From Apoda limacodes (taxonomy: Eukaryota > Arthropoda > Insecta > Lepidoptera > Limacodidae), in the NCBI GenBank assembly GCA_946406115.1, contig OX291540.1:9296563-9360562 (forward strand): a stretch of 64,000 nt of DNA, read 5' to 3'. A program made the position numbers and the translations under genes. Of this stretch, positions 21,282-32,550 are shown piece after piece; position 1 is the first letter of the stretch; every line of letters starts with the position of its first letter. The notes beneath the pieces were generated by a model. It searched no databases and was not told the DNA's origin. It was given only the letters and a program-made list of their open reading frames with translations.

Positions 21282-22205
21282 TATGTCTTAAAGAGAAATA
21301 TTGTACATTACTGCTGCGACTGGCAAACGCAGCATAACCGGCGATCGTGAGTATGCGGGCTGACGCATAGCCGAGGCACGCATCACAGAGTCCAGTTATG
21401 CTCAGTTATGGCCAAGGTTTGTATAGTGCTTTTGCTCAATCATACGTGTAAAACAACTATTTATATTGACAACTGTATTGACAATAATAAAAATAATTTA
21501 GATAATTTTGCCGCCAATTCGCCGCGTTCAAATGTCGATTTCTTTTTCTACTTTTTTAAATTAATTAAATGGCGCATTATTTTAGTTGTTGCAGTCCGAA
21601 TTTTAAATAAAACTTGAGTTATCTCTTTAGTTATCAATGTTCGGGTTTAAAAAAGAATTTTCTTATTTCTTATTTGACTGCTCGGGCGCAGGAGGACACC
21701 CTTGTGCAAACTGCCCCAACTTTTTGCAGCAGATTTTTCCGGAGAGATCCAAATTTTGCGATTTCCTTTGTCGCCACTAAACCAACAAACATTCTGAATT
21801 TGAGCTATTTTTCTCTTTACATAAAAAAAATATTAATAACTGAATGACCGCGTCAGCTACCAGGTCCAATTGAGTATCTTAATTTTCCAGAGAACCACTC
21901 AAATTCTATTTTGTTCCTTAAAAATTACAGATTTCCATACAAACTTCCGGGCCATACTTTACCCCCTTAGGGGATGAATTTTTCAAACCCCTTCTAAGCG
22001 CTCGCTTGCGTTTTAACAGGAACCTCTGTGCAATAATTCAAATCTCTGGAGCCCAGTAGTTTGAGCTGTGTTTTGATATATCAGTCAGTGAGTCCGTATA
22101 CACTACTCGGAAGCTAAATCAAACGGGATTATTTTATCCTTGTGTCTTCTTTACTGGCTAGTGTATTAAGACAACGATTTAGACTAACAACATGACAAAC
22201 CATTT
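21282..22205. other. No gene recognised
   Basis: A GC-richer patch at 21315-21400 ('ataaccggcgatcgtgagta') and frames at 21408-21617 and 21614-21847 show no domains. The sequence is probably old repeat DNA. Confidence 0.35.
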
Positions 22206-22445
22206 TTAGGTTCCGTATCTCAAAAGGTAAAAGGAACTCTTATAGGATTACTTTGTTGTCCGTCTGTCTGTCTATCTGTCAAGACCCTTTTACTCAAGAA
22301 CGCGTAAAGTTTAAATTAATATATAATGCTAAAGTCTATGGTCGCTTAAAGTTGTAAAAAAATTCAAGCTTCTAAGTCAATGCAACAAAAAAATACGGTA
22401 AATTTTGTCCCATATTTAGTCCGGTCAAATTACACCAAAAAATAA
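22206..22445 (-). repeat. GACA-type dispersed repeat, minus strand
   Basis: This is the reverse complement of the family at 1-650: 'aggttccgtatctcaaaagg', 'cctataagag' reversed, a (TGTC)n run at 22258-22278, 'caagaacgcg', and 'tgcgacaaaattt'-type body sequence reversed. It is one of the better-preserved copies. Confidence 0.7.
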
Positions 22446-22789
22446 GAGTAAAGCTACCTAAATTCCCACCAAGCTAAAAATCAGTAAGATTGTTTAAAAT
22501 ATGATTAAAAATAAAATTTGAAAGTTCCCCATCTTTCCCCTGTATGGAATTTTTTTTATTCAAGGTCAAAGCTTAAAAAAATGAGTTTTTCGCGATTTTC
22601 ACCAACGGTAAGTTTTATCATAAAAATACTTGCCATCAAAAAATTATCTACAAAAAAAATTTATCAATACTTTTTTTCTAAGAGCCACCGTTTTTGAGAT
22701 ATAACGATTCAAAAAGTTGTAAAATTTGTAATCGTCATAATATGCATATATTATTATTTTATAGTATGCCACGTATATACATATCTATA
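22446..22789. other. No gene recognised
   Basis: AT-rich DNA with blocks such as 'ttcgcgattttcaccaacgg' that look like dispersed repeat. Nothing codes here. Confidence 0.35.
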
Positions 22790-23535
22790 GTCATCATCAT
22801 CATCATATCAGCCCATTGACATCCACTGCTGGACATAGGCCTCGCCTAACTCGCTAACGGGTTACCCCACAGCGTGCGACTCTGTGCCGCCTGTAACTAA
22901 CGGCTCCCCGCTACCTTTACGAGGTCATCGAGAACTTTCTTCCCCCATCGGCCATCGGTTCTTCGAGCTATGTGCCCTGCCCATTGCCACTTCAGCTTTG
23001 CGATTCGGTAAGCTATGTTGGCGACTTTAGTTCTCCTATGGATTTCGTCATTCCTGTTTCGATCACGTACGGAAACTCCGAGCATAGCTCTTTCCATCGC
23101 CCGTCGAGCGATCTTGAGCATAATGCCCATATAAGGCCCATAGTTAGCGGCCACGTCTCAGTGCCGTAAGTCATCACTGGCAACACATACTGCTGGAAGA
23201 CTTTTGTCTTCAAGCACTGGGGTATTACGGACGAGAAAATAGTACGCAGTTTGCCGAACGCTGCCCAACTGAGTTGGATTCGGCGATTAACCTCTTTCTC
23301 GAAATTGGACCTACCTAATCGAACAGATATACGTATTTGTCAACAACTTCGAGTGTAGAGTTCCCAACAGTTATTGGAGTAGGTGCTACATGGCCGTTCG
23401 ACATGATTTTCGTCTTGTCCATGTTCATCTTGAGGCCCACTCGTTGAGAAGCTCTACTGAGGCTTTATTACAAGACAAGAAAGCGGAGGCTGTAATTTTA
23501 TCAAAGCGCACGTATGACATACGACATTTTATAAC
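22790..23535 (-). mobile_element. RTE-type LINE, 3' half, minus strand
   Basis: On the minus strand two frames separated by a frameshift encode the end of an RTE-clade reverse transcriptase: 'KTKVFQQYVLPVMTYGTETW' then 'LKIARRAMERAMLGVSVRDR' and 'LKWQWAGHIARRTDGRWG'. Further 5', 'NMDKTKIMSNGHVAP'-like sequence is visible near 23420. The 3' end carries 'ccagcagtggatgtcaatgg' and finishes in a (ATG)n run at 22795-22806, the short simple-repeat tail characteristic of RTE elements. Confidence 0.8.
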
Positions 23536-23908
23536 ATATTTGCGAGGAAATAAATAAAACTCAAACTTTCTTAAATGAATAAATCTTTAATAACTTGTTA
23601 AAGCAGTTAGAAAATTTTTAACAGTTGGCATTTTTAATGTTGTCAAGTTATTATTATTAGTTACAATTTCACCAGTCTCTGTCTCACTCTCTTAAGTGAA
23701 AGTAGGAGAAACGAGACCACAGAGTTCTGCAGCGGCGGCGACGATGGTGGAATGTACGCGTGTGTGCTCGTAGATGGTCGAGGGAGAGGAGAAGATGGTC
23801 AATGGGTGGTAATTTTTTTAATTAATAAATAAACTGACGATTCAAAAGTGCTGTTTACAAGTCTATTTGAATAAAAAAGTTTGAGTTTGAGAACACTTGG
23901 CTCCTAAT
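23536..23908 (+). repeat. Mixed repeat scraps including a jockey-type 3' tail
   Basis: 23834-23891 ('gacgattcaaaagtgctgtt' ... 'tatttgaataaa' ... 'gtttgagtttga') is the 3' tail of the LINE family seen at 47450-48183. The block 'aaactcaaactttcttaaat' at 23558 may be a reversed relative. GC-richer sequence at 23710-23800 ('gcagcggcggcgacgatgg') is not identified. Confidence 0.55.
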
Positions 23909-24260
23909 TTATATTCCTCGTAATGCGAGAGCAAATTCTTTATTTTTCATCGAGTCATCTATGTAGCCCACGGCTACACTGTTCGACCGCCACCCTCCGT
24001 GGCGTTTAAGTTTCAATAAGTCTGCATCTGAATCGGCGAGTAATTTAGCCGACGACCTTCTGAAACTGTGCCCTGTGTATTCATGTGGATCATACAAATT
24101 GAAGAAAATGGCTATTTGTTTCGGGATTGCTCCAAATTTATTTATGACAAGGGGTTGGCTTGTGCAGTTTCAATTTTGGTAATTTTGAAAAAATCTGTTA
24201 GTCATCGCTCTTGTTGAACGAAGCGCTTCGTGTTTCTTTACTGTGTCGTGAAAAGGCCCC
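23909..24260 (-). pseudogene. Tyrosine recombinase C-terminal remnant (Crypton- or DIRS-like)
   Basis: The minus strand at 24097-23909 encodes 'GHSFRRSSAKLLADSDADLL', 'KRHGGWRSNSVAVGYID' and 'DSMKNK'. It matches the catalytic layout of tyrosine recombinases: H-x-x-R in 'HSFR', the following H in 'RHGGW', and a tyrosine in 'GYID'. Related sequence in a shifted frame continues to about 24250 ('FHDTVKKHEALRSTRAM'). Insect relatives are Crypton-type elements or, less likely, DIRS. No reverse transcriptase is adjacent. The catalytic domain's first arginine region is missing, so it is inactive. Confidence 0.6.
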
Positions 24261-25752
24261 TGTATTGCTCCAATAAGCCACCCGAACAACTAAAGCAGGG
24301 CATAGCGAGTACTTGCTCGAATGAGAGGCCCGAACTGGGGAAGTACCTCCACCTTACAGAAAACCGCGGCCATAATAACACTAACATTAAGTAGTGTTGT
24401 GTTCCTGGTGGTGAGTAAGGTTGCCAGAGCTCTTTGAGGATTTGCGGACAGCGGAGGACCGGGGGTGCTTGTTGCTGTCATGCTCAGCGTAGACGCGGCG
24501 TGCTGGTTCGGCGGTCAGGGAGACCTGATGAAACGGCTGACCGCTGGCCGCCCGCAGGTTGAACGGGATCCCGAACCCAGTGATCACTTAATCTCCGCCC
24601 TGGGAGGCTGATCCGCCAGCCTGTGTAAGAGAAGGAAACGGTGTTGCCGGAGAAGGAAACCGGAGTGGACCCGGCTACTACAAAAGAAGGGGATCAGGGG
24701 CCCTTCCGCCCGCCTTGCCAGCAACCGTATCATCTGTAGCGAGCTTCGGCAGACTTAGAACCGCACCTTTTGTCCTCTAAGCTGTCTGTGCAGTGAATCC
24801 TCATCCTAAGTCTTAGTAACTTTTTTTATATATTATGGCCATGAGAACGAAAAAGAAAAGAGTTTGTACAGCGGCTACTCCATCCACATATAATGTGGAT
24901 TTTTGGAACATCATGGGTATTCACGCAAATCTTAACGCAGTCCACCACCATCTCAAAACTGCGCAGCCGACCATTCTTTTTTAACGGAGACGCAGATATC
25001 CTGCCCGGCCGACACATCATACCTTCACTATCCCGGCTACAAACTCAAACACAATTTTATGAGTCGTGCCGGTGTATGTATGTTGATCCGGGAGGATATC
25101 TGATGTCGCCGCCTTCATAGCCTTGAAGACAGGGACCTGTCGATATTGTGGGTTCGCGTAGATTACGGCGGCCACACTCATATCTATGCGTGCCTATACA
25201 GGTCTCATAGCGGTGACACGGACGTAACTCGACTCTTCGCGCACCTGAGTTTGACGACTGACAAAGTTCTAGGGCAATATCCCACAGCAGAACTAACTTT
25301 TGGGAGACTTTAACGCCCACCATCGCGAGTAGCTCAGTTCTCGAACCAATAACTATGCTGGGATATCTGCTCATGAATTTGCTCTGACCAATGGATTCTC
25401 TCAGCTGGTACTTTACCATACCATACCATATATAGAGAATACCAGATATAGAGGAACATACGAGCTCCTTACTGGACCTTCTACTGACTACTCGTCCGGA
25501 CGGATACTCCGTCTCAGTGGATGCGCCTCTAGGCTCCTAGGGCCACTGTCTCGTTCGGACTCAAGTGTCATGCACATAACCCGATCCTTCTGGGCCAACT
25601 AATTGGCGTCGTGTGTGGCACTATAAGTCGGCAGACTGGGATGGATTGCGAGAATTTTACGCATCGTACCCGTGGAGGCAGATCTGCTTTAACTCAGAAG
25701 ATCCTGACGTCTGCGCAGCCGCAGTCACTGAGACAATCCTTGCTGGTATGGA

Positions 25753-26262
25753 ATGCTATATTCATATATGCAATATGGCTTTCGCCACGGTCGCTCGACT
25801 GATGACCTTCTAGTGTATCTCACACACCGATGGGCACTAGCTATTGAGAGTCAGGCGGAGGCATTGGCATATAGCCTGGACATAGCGAACGCATTCGATC
25901 GGGTCTGGCACCGGGGTCTTCTATCGAAGTTGCCATCTTACGGAGTGCCCGACGGTTTGTGCAAATGGGTGGCTAGCTTTTTGTCCGGCGGACGCATACG
26001 AACCGTAGTTGACGGTAGTTGCTCTGATAGCATGGACATTAATGCTGGTATCCCGCAAGGCTCTGTGCTGTCTCCTACGCTGTTTCTACTGCATATCAAT
26101 GACATGTTGGACATCAATAACATACATTGCTATGCAGATGACAGTACTGGAGACGCTTTTTACATGCAAACATCCCTCGTTCCGTTGTGTAGGAAAACCG
26201 CGGAGAACTTGTGTCTCAAATCGAGACCACACTGTCCCAGGTCTCTCACTAGGGACGGGTAA
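25753..26262 (+). pseudogene. Reverse transcriptase palm of the LINE (broken)
   Basis: The frame runs through motifs A ('DIANAFDRVW'), B ('GIPQGSVLSPTLF') and C ('CYADDST'). The catalytic aspartates are present, so this segment looks young. The N-terminal fingers motifs are missing. A frameshift at about 26170-26265 separates it from the thumb region. Confidence 0.8.
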
Positions 26263-26264
26263 AC

Positions 26265-27008
26265 TTGGTCCAATTCAACCCTACAAAGACACAAGTGTGC
26301 GCGTTCACCGCTAAGAAAACTCTATTCACTGTAGTCCCGCAATTCCAGAACACTCCCCTCTCCATCTCCAAGAGCATTGGGATCCTTGGTGCCGACATCT
26401 CCAGCGATGTTCAGTTCCGAGATCATTTACAAGATAAGGTGAAGCTGGCGTCCAAACAACTTGGTGTACTCAACAGAGCGAAGCAGTACTTCACGTCGGG
26501 GCAAAGGTTGTTACTTTACAAGTCGCAAGTTCGGCCCCATATGGAGTACTGCTGCCATCTCTGGGCAGGTGCACCCGGCTACCAGCTTGGCCCTTTTGAC
26601 TCGGTTCAACGACGGGCTGTGAGAATTGTCGACGATTCCAAACTCACTTGCGGTATCGAGCCCTTAAGTCTGAGGAGAGACTTTGCCTCACTGTGTGTGT
26701 TCTACCACTTGTACAATGGGTTGTGTTCTGAGGAATTGTTCGAAATGATGCCCACGGCTACTTTCTACCATCGCACCGCTCGCCGTCGGCAGGGAATTCA
26801 TTCTCACACTTTAGAACCTAAATGGTCGCGTACAGTGCGGTTTCAGAGAAACTTCCTCCCGCGGACGCTTAAGTTGTGGAATGAGCTCCCTGCCAAGGTT
26901 TTCTGCAATTGTATGGAGTTCTTCAAGAAAGAAGTTATTAGATTTCTGAAGGGTCGGCAACGCGCAAGTGATACCCCTGGTGTTGCAAGCGTCCATAGGC
27001 TACGGTGA
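26265..27008 (+). pseudogene. LINE polymerase thumb/C-terminal region
   Basis: 247 codons are open to a stop just before the 3' tail. Typical landmarks are 'KLASKQLGVLNRAKQYF', 'QRRAVRIVDD', 'LCVFYHLYNGLCSEELFE' and 'FFKKEVIRFLKGRQRASDTP'. The last of these is repeated almost unchanged at 45305-45390, which identifies the fragment there. Confidence 0.8.
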
Positions 27009-27078
27009 CCGCTTACCATCAGGCGGACCGTAAGCCTGTTTGTCACCTTAGTGGAATACAAAAAAAAAAAAAAAAAAA

Positions 27079-28260
27079 GTGTTTTTGACCAGGACAAGAA
27101 GAACCCGCTCATGGTTCTCGACATCATCAGTTGTGATGTTTGCCAACTCTTGACGTCTACATGTACCATTTATGCCGAATATTAATACAACCTGAAAAGA
27201 TAAAAACAGCGTACAAAACACCTATATTGTAAAGAAATACGAAAGTGAAAGACGGTAATAACAATAATTTAGTTTTAACTGACCTATGTTGCTAAATATC
27301 GGCAATCCGAAGCTTCTTTTAGGAACTTCTTGACATTGTCAGCCGAAAATACTTTCGACTTTTTACTCACATGGTTTCTTGTTAGTTAGTGTCTTTTTAG
27401 AAACATCAGCATGTTGGAGTTTGACTTGATATCAATACCATGTTTTGTTTTCACGGTGCTTTTTAGAATTGAATAGTAGCACCGCAATGAGCTTGACTTA
27501 TATTTTTGAGAAAGTTCCATGAAATAAGCTAAAAACACACTTCCTGATGAATTTGCATCTTTGTTTGTTTTCCGAATTACTTGACGACATTTTCAAATAA
27601 AAACAATACAGCGAAAAGAAAAAGCGTACGGGATAATTTTTACTTGTTTACAAATTAGCGATGCGCTTTTTTGAATGCAAAGGCACAAAAACAGCCAGTA
27701 TTACTAATAAAGTAAATTAATATTTTTGTGTTTTGTTACAGATAAATGGTTGTAATTTATGTTCAAAATTAATTAAATTAAAGAATTAAATGTTTATTAA
27801 TTATATTTTATCTCCCTAAGTTAATTTTATTCATAATATGTTGACCACTTTTCTGACATGAAAACTCTTTGCTAAAATTTAAAAAGTACCGTTCGTTTTA
27901 GACGGAGCATCTTGATAAACCGTGAGTTTTACATTATTAAAAAGAAACTCGTGCGCTTTACATTACAATAACGCACAAGTACGTAATGAGATACAATACG
28001 ATATTGAAATTGGTGAAATAAGAGACCCTTTACGAGCAAATTTGTTATAAGCACTTTGATAAAATTGAAGATGTCTCGAAATATATTCCTAGTAGTTTTA
28101 CGTTAGTTCTAAACCGGGCCTTAATGTTTATTATGAATTTCCCCACCCTTCTCGGTTTTTAAGCACAAAAAGTTTCATTTGGTACTCAAATTACCACACG
28201 TTACCAGTCCCCATGACCCCTCAAAAATAATGTCCACTGCGTTACCAAGCAATAGTTTTT
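27079..28260. other. No gene recognised
   Basis: AT-rich intergenic sequence. I find no repeat family or frame that can be supported. Confidence 0.4.
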
Positions 28261-28262
28261 TT

Positions 28263-28615
28263 ATATCCACCGACTTCAAAAAAAGGAGGGCTGTATTTTT
28301 TTTTATGTTTGTTACCTCATAACTTTCTACTGGGTCAACCGATTTTAATGATTCTTATTTTATTTTGAAGCTGGTGCTTCCCGTGTGGTCCGTTTTTCAA
28401 TTTGGTCCAGTTCTGATAGTGGCATCCTTGAGAAAACCATATATGAGTGATTGTATAAAATTCTGTTACGAGTATGGATGTTTTTAGTGTACGTCTTTTA
28501 ATTCGTCACTCAAAAGTAAAAAATTTCAACATTAAAAAAAAATAACCGGCTTCAGAAATATGCACTAAAAAGGTAAAGTTTAGTGCATCTTAAAGCCGGT
28601 TGTTTTTTTGTTAAA
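28263..28615 (+). repeat. 'ccgacttcaaaaaaaggag' repeat ending in a hairpin
   Basis: It starts with 'ccaccgacttcaaaaaaagg', passes through 'gtataaaattctgttacgag' and 'atggatgttttta', and ends with the arms 'accggcttcagaaatatgca' / 'tgcatcttaaagccggt' around a loop of about 9 bases (28532-28610). The same blocks recur at 52170-52580 and 43830-44400. It has no coding capacity. Confidence 0.7.
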
Positions 28616-29598
28616 AAGATTATTTTGAGCCCAAATATTTCGATTAAAGTCATAATTCGGGTATTCATATGTCATTCTGAACTAGAAAATAAAGTGTTTC
28701 TTGAACATTATCCAAAAAATTAAAAAAATATGCGTTAAAATGTACAAGGTATACGTTTTTATAGGCCTCAAAAAGTATTTTGACCCAATAAAGACATAAA
28801 CCTGTGAGACCTCATGATGGGAGAACTATCTGCATATAATTAATTTGTACGAAAGCTTCGGTGCGCGTGCCAGACTCGCTCTTGGCCTGTTTTTCTCTAA
28901 GTACACAAAAAATCTTGCCCAAAAAACCGAAGGGTTTCCAGCTATACCGATTCCACTCCTAACATTTATGCTTCGCTGCTTGGTCAAGATTAAAACCGAT
29001 CAGCATTTGAGACTGTACTTTTAAATATATATAATTAAATGTATGTATAAATTAAATACATACCTACATACACACAGACACAACACGAAAACATTACGTT
29101 CCTTTCTTCTTTAGGCTATGCTAGGCTAGGCTTTAGGGCATTAAGGATAATAATAAGTTATATTGTTATTTTTCAATGCCGGCCGGAGTTCAGGCGACTG
29201 ATATCTGCTCTGAAGCACAGCTTTCATACCCTTCAACTTTCATACGAAATGTACACCACTGCCTACATATTTTTATTAGCAACACTACATAGTGCTTGCA
29301 TTTTTGTATTAAACACACATGCACATGTATTAAAATGCGTGTGCATAGTCTCTAATCACTGACCATATTGAAATGGTGTGAACTTACAACTGCACTAGCG
29401 ACCAAACCAAGGTCAGAAAAGTTTGTTGCACTGTGTATATTGTTGTCATCACCTATCTATATGATTTTTTAAATGCTCACTAGTTGTTAATCTGTGACTA
29501 AAAATATCTGTGTTGACATATAATTTTTATAATAACAAAACCTAATAAAAACCTCACCTGGGTAATATTTCACAAAATCAAAATGTAAAAAGGGTAAC
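28616..29598. other. No gene; end of a SINE-like repeat at 28790-28912
   Basis: 'gtgcgcgtgccagactcgct' with 'cttggcctgttttt' at about 28860-28900 is the tail shared with the 5S-headed SINE at 52.7 kb and with 53330-53390. The rest is the AT-rich upstream region of the sHSP gene at 29599, where I see no convincing heat shock element or TATA box. Confidence 0.4.
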
Positions 29599-30051
29599 AT
29601 GTATTTAAGATCTATATCAAAAATATGGGGCCTACCAAGAATCAATTCAGGTGTACTTTTTCAAATACCAAGTCCCTCCAGCACAGATGAAGGCAATGAA
29701 AAATTCAAGTTATGTGTGGATGTATCGGGCTTTACAAAAGATGAAATATCAATAAAGGCTAGTGCAGACTACGTGACAATAGAAGGAAAACAAGAAAAAA
29801 GAAAATCAAATAAGCTCATAAAACGACAAATATTGCGTAGATTTAAACTTCCTGAAGATTGTAATGTGGATGCCATGGAATCTCACTTGTTATCAGACGG
29901 AAGTTTGATAATTAAGGCACCCAGGAAAGCTGCTTCTCCATGTGAAACTACCGTCCCTGTCGTTTTAGAACAGTCTCCTTTAAGCCCGGAGCTTAAAAAT
30001 AAAGATCTTTGTAGTTATTATATGCCGAAAAATAATAAAACCGTGAAGTAA
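29599..30051 (+). CDS. Small heat shock protein (alpha-crystallin family), divergent
   Basis: A chaperone of the HSP20 family, expected to bind unfolding proteins in the cytosol without ATP. It has 150 residues and no intron, as is usual for insect sHSPs. The alpha-crystallin domain spans about residues 35-110: 'FKLCVDVSGFTKDEISIKAS', 'YVTIEGKQEKR', then 'RQILRRFKLPEDCNVDAMES' and 'LLSDGSLIIKAP'. The N-terminal arm is short (about 34 residues). A C-terminal 'VPVV' stands where the I-x-I/V motif is expected. The start is the first ATG of the frame and follows in-frame stops. ATTAAA at 30127 is a plausible polyadenylation signal. A second sHSP lies 3.9 kb downstream on the same strand; insect sHSPs often cluster. 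Confidence 0.88.
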   Translation: MYLRSISKIWGLPRINSGVLFQIPSPSSTDEGNEKFKLCVDVSGFTKDEISIKASADYVTIEGKQEKRKSNKLIKRQILRRFKLPEDCNVDAMESHLLSDGSLIIKAPRKAASPCETTVPVVLEQSPLSPELKNKDLCSYYMPKNNKTVK

Positions 30052-30239
30052 TGTTTACACATTCTTGTATAACGAAGTATGGTTGTGACATAATTACTAA
30101 GAAATCTTTGTAAATGAAGATATAACATTAAAATTGCTTGAAAAACAGGTATCAGTCAGTCACATACTTATTAGGTAAGTTAGTTGGACTTAAGTTTTCT
30201 GTACTTAGCCTCATTATAGGGTTATTGTGTGTAGATAAC
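30052..30239. other. 3' flank of the first sHSP gene
   Basis: AT-rich 3' untranslated and flanking sequence, with ATTAAA at 30127-30132. No other feature is seen. Confidence 0.4.
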
Positions 30240-30425
30240 CGATTCCAATGTCATTGGTTACTTATACCACTTCAGCTCTGTCCAGAAATCCAGGAGGCCT
30301 CTCACACTTTTGCAATGTAGGATCACGTGCGGTGGTGTTTCCTCAAGCCCCATGCAGCCCCTACACAGGGAACAGTCGGCAGCGGGCAGTGACCTGTTAT
30401 TATGTAAACTATGTCGTGTAAGATT
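30240..30425 (-). mobile_element. LINE fragment: CCHC tail region after an RNase H domain
   Basis: The minus strand encodes 'SLPAADCSLCRGCMGLEETP' followed by 'PHVILHCKSVRGLLDFW'. This is the C-x2-C...H...C segment found downstream of RNase H in R1/I/jockey-group LINEs. Only about 60 codons remain, ending at a stop near 30258. Confidence 0.6.
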
Positions 30426-31710
30426 TTTTAGATTTTACGTATTTGGTTAACGAAATAAGTGTTTCTAAACTTTGCTCTGACCGTTAGTTCGAGAATATAT
30501 TAGTGCCGTGTACTGTTTTATACATTTTATTTACCGTTACAAAGTATGGCATTTGATGGACAGAACACATCTATAATAAATTTAAGACATACAAATAATA
30601 TACTTGAAATATAAAACACCATTATAACTGATATTAATCATATAAACCTAAGACCTTTTCCTCAAATATCTTTGCAAACTCTTTGCATCTGCAAGCACAA
30701 TAAGTTTTTTATCCAAAAATCTTTTGAAGACACAAATAATAAGAGACACTTGTCATCCCTTAAATTTATACTTTGCGTATTAGGTATGATTGGGCTTCTG
30801 GTCAGCGTGACGCAGTGCTACGCCAAGAATGCTGGCTGCGTTCTCTCGTTGGACAGCCATGATCATTAACTCAGAGCAAGAAAACAGCCCACATTTTAGT
30901 CACCGCTGACTCCAAAAAATCGTGAAAAAGCTGCGAAGATTGGATCTCATGGACCTAGGTTTAATAAAAACGGCACAAACTTTGCATATTCTTTACACTT
31001 CTAGAAGTTAGTATAATTCAGTATAGCCTAAGGTACCTATCAGACTACAAAACCTTTCGGACTCTTGACAATATTAGGCCTAAGAGTTGTATGTTGTCAA
31101 CGTTGATGGACAAAGTCAAAAAGTTTTTATATAAATTATTTATCCATACATTTTTTTAATCCGGTTCGCAATGTAAGTTTCTACCGATAAGAATCCGGCA
31201 AAAAACTCGATAGTTACTCTTATAAAAAAAGAAATTCGTTAACATACTAGTACTATAGGTGCATTATTTTAACAAATTACAAGTTAAAACATCAATGTTT
31301 AAATAAAGAAAAACCACAACACTTAATTTCTTTTTTTTATTTTGTAATGTGGTTTAAATTTATTTTATCGTTGAGACCCGTAATTGTGTATTTTCAGACC
31401 TAAGAGTATGGAACGACCTTCACCCAGCTGTTTAATGTATCAAGAGTATTTTATATCAAATTTAACATCTCATGTAATACTTTGCGAATGGTTTGAGCTG
31501 GAGCCTGTTCCCAATAAGGTCCCAGGATGTAAATAATTAGATTTTTTTTAAACATTGCACTTGTTTTCTTAATAGATAAATTACATAGCAACTGAAAGTA
31601 TAAAACCTATAGAATATGCAACTTTAGGTTGACTATTTTTTTTCTGCCTCAACTTTTGGGTAGGCGGGTATAAACAGGTAAGTTGGTAGTAATAAAAAAT
31701 CCGGTTGTCG
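30426..31710. other. No gene recognised; one short frame with a signal-peptide-like core
   Basis: At 30672-30869 a 65-codon frame contains a hydrophobic run, 'LKFILCVLGMIGLLVS', followed by 'VTQCYAKNAGC', and stops soon after. It looks like the start of a secreted Cys-rich peptide but is too short and lacks splice or promoter support. 'ttaatccggttcgcaatgta' near 31156 and 'tctaccgataagaatccgg' resemble a reversed piece of the LINE 3' region at about 48040. The rest is AT-rich. Confidence 0.35.
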
Positions 31711-32550
31711 ATGTTTTAAAAAGTGAAATATTGCTGCAAACGAACACGTGTGACAGAGAGGCTCAAGCGAACAATACAGTGCGACAGTAGAGAACGCAAA
31801 ATATCGGCTGCGGGTAGTTTGTCCATCGGATGAAAGATTTTTCAAAAAATCTATTAAAAAGCCAAAAATAGTTTTTTTAATATTTTATTTTTTTGCCAAG
31901 AAGTACCATTGTTGCTAAGCCGATTTGGCTGACTTCTTTTTTTGTTGGATAGGATGATTGAATGGTCTCATTTCATTGGCATTGGACTTTAGAGATAAAT
32001 CACGGAAGTCTTTAAAAATAATTCTAATTATAAAGTAATTGCGATAGTGGTAGGCTTAAGACAATCCAAAATCATGTAGGTACCAAACTATGGTCAAGCA
32101 TGTTCTGGACTAGACATTCGTCATATTTAAACCAATTTTAAAATTTTTATTCTTGTCGCACGGAACTTTACATTGTTGCGGAATGGTCACATTATCGGCC
32201 CATTAACGTCCACTTAAGGAGGGAGGGAGAGAAAGATGAGGAAAAATATTTTTGATATTAGGTGAGGCCTTTACTAGATATAGACTTTCCTACAAAATTT
32301 GGTATCCGACTTCAAGGCAAATAAAACAATTTCAGGTATTATTTTTGGCTTCTTAATAGGTTTTTAAAGCCGATTTTTTTTTTTTTGGAAGATTTTCTTT
32401 ATTATTTTTTGAAAAATATTTCATTGGATGGACAAACTACACAGCTGGTATGTTGCGTCTTCTACTGTCACACCGTATTATTCGCTCGGGCCTCTCGATC
32501 GCACGTGATGTTCGTTCGCAGCAATATTTCCTTTTTTTTAAGATTTTTTT
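31711..32550. repeat. Inverted pair of a dispersed repeat forming a foldback
   Basis: 31711-31870 is the reverse complement of 32340-32550, at about 80% identity by eye. Shared blocks on the plus strand of the right copy are 'tatttttggcttcttaatag', 'gatggacaaactac', 'ttctactgtcacaccgtatt' and 'gttcgttcgcagcaatattt'. The spacer is about 470 bp of AT-rich DNA. The 70- and 84-codon frames here are the two faces of the same repeat. Confidence 0.7.

Larger units (their letters stand above)
24290..27078 (+). mobile_element. CR1/jockey-like LINE, longest copy, internally deleted
   Basis: 24290-24830 is the 5' region, with 'gagaggcccgaactggggaa' and many G/C-rich stops. 24835-25600 is a decayed AP-endonuclease domain ('GIHANLNAVHHHLKTAQPT', 'VYRSHSGDTDVTRLFAHLS' with later stops). 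25755-26165 is the reverse transcriptase palm, with 'SLDIANAFDRVWH', 'GIPQGSVLSPTLF' and 'YADD'. 26265-27008 is the C-terminal region ('QLGVLNRAKQYF', 'HMEYCCHLWAGAP', 'LWNELPAKVF'). The tail is 'ccatcaggcggaccgtaag', 'ttgtcaccttagtgg' and poly-A at 27060-27078. The region joining endonuclease and polymerase is lost near 25750. The polymerase is split over two frames, so the copy is dead. This family supplies most LINE fragments in the window. Confidence 0.85.

Noticed and set aside
29161..29300. Heat shock element upstream of the first sHSP gene
   Set aside because: TTC and GAA units ('ttcatacgaa') are spaced by four bases instead of two, so the pattern does not fit.
30672..30869. Small secreted Cys-containing peptide
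   Set aside because: The hydrophobic core is suggestive, but the frame ends a few residues after the would-be mature start and nothing supports transcription.
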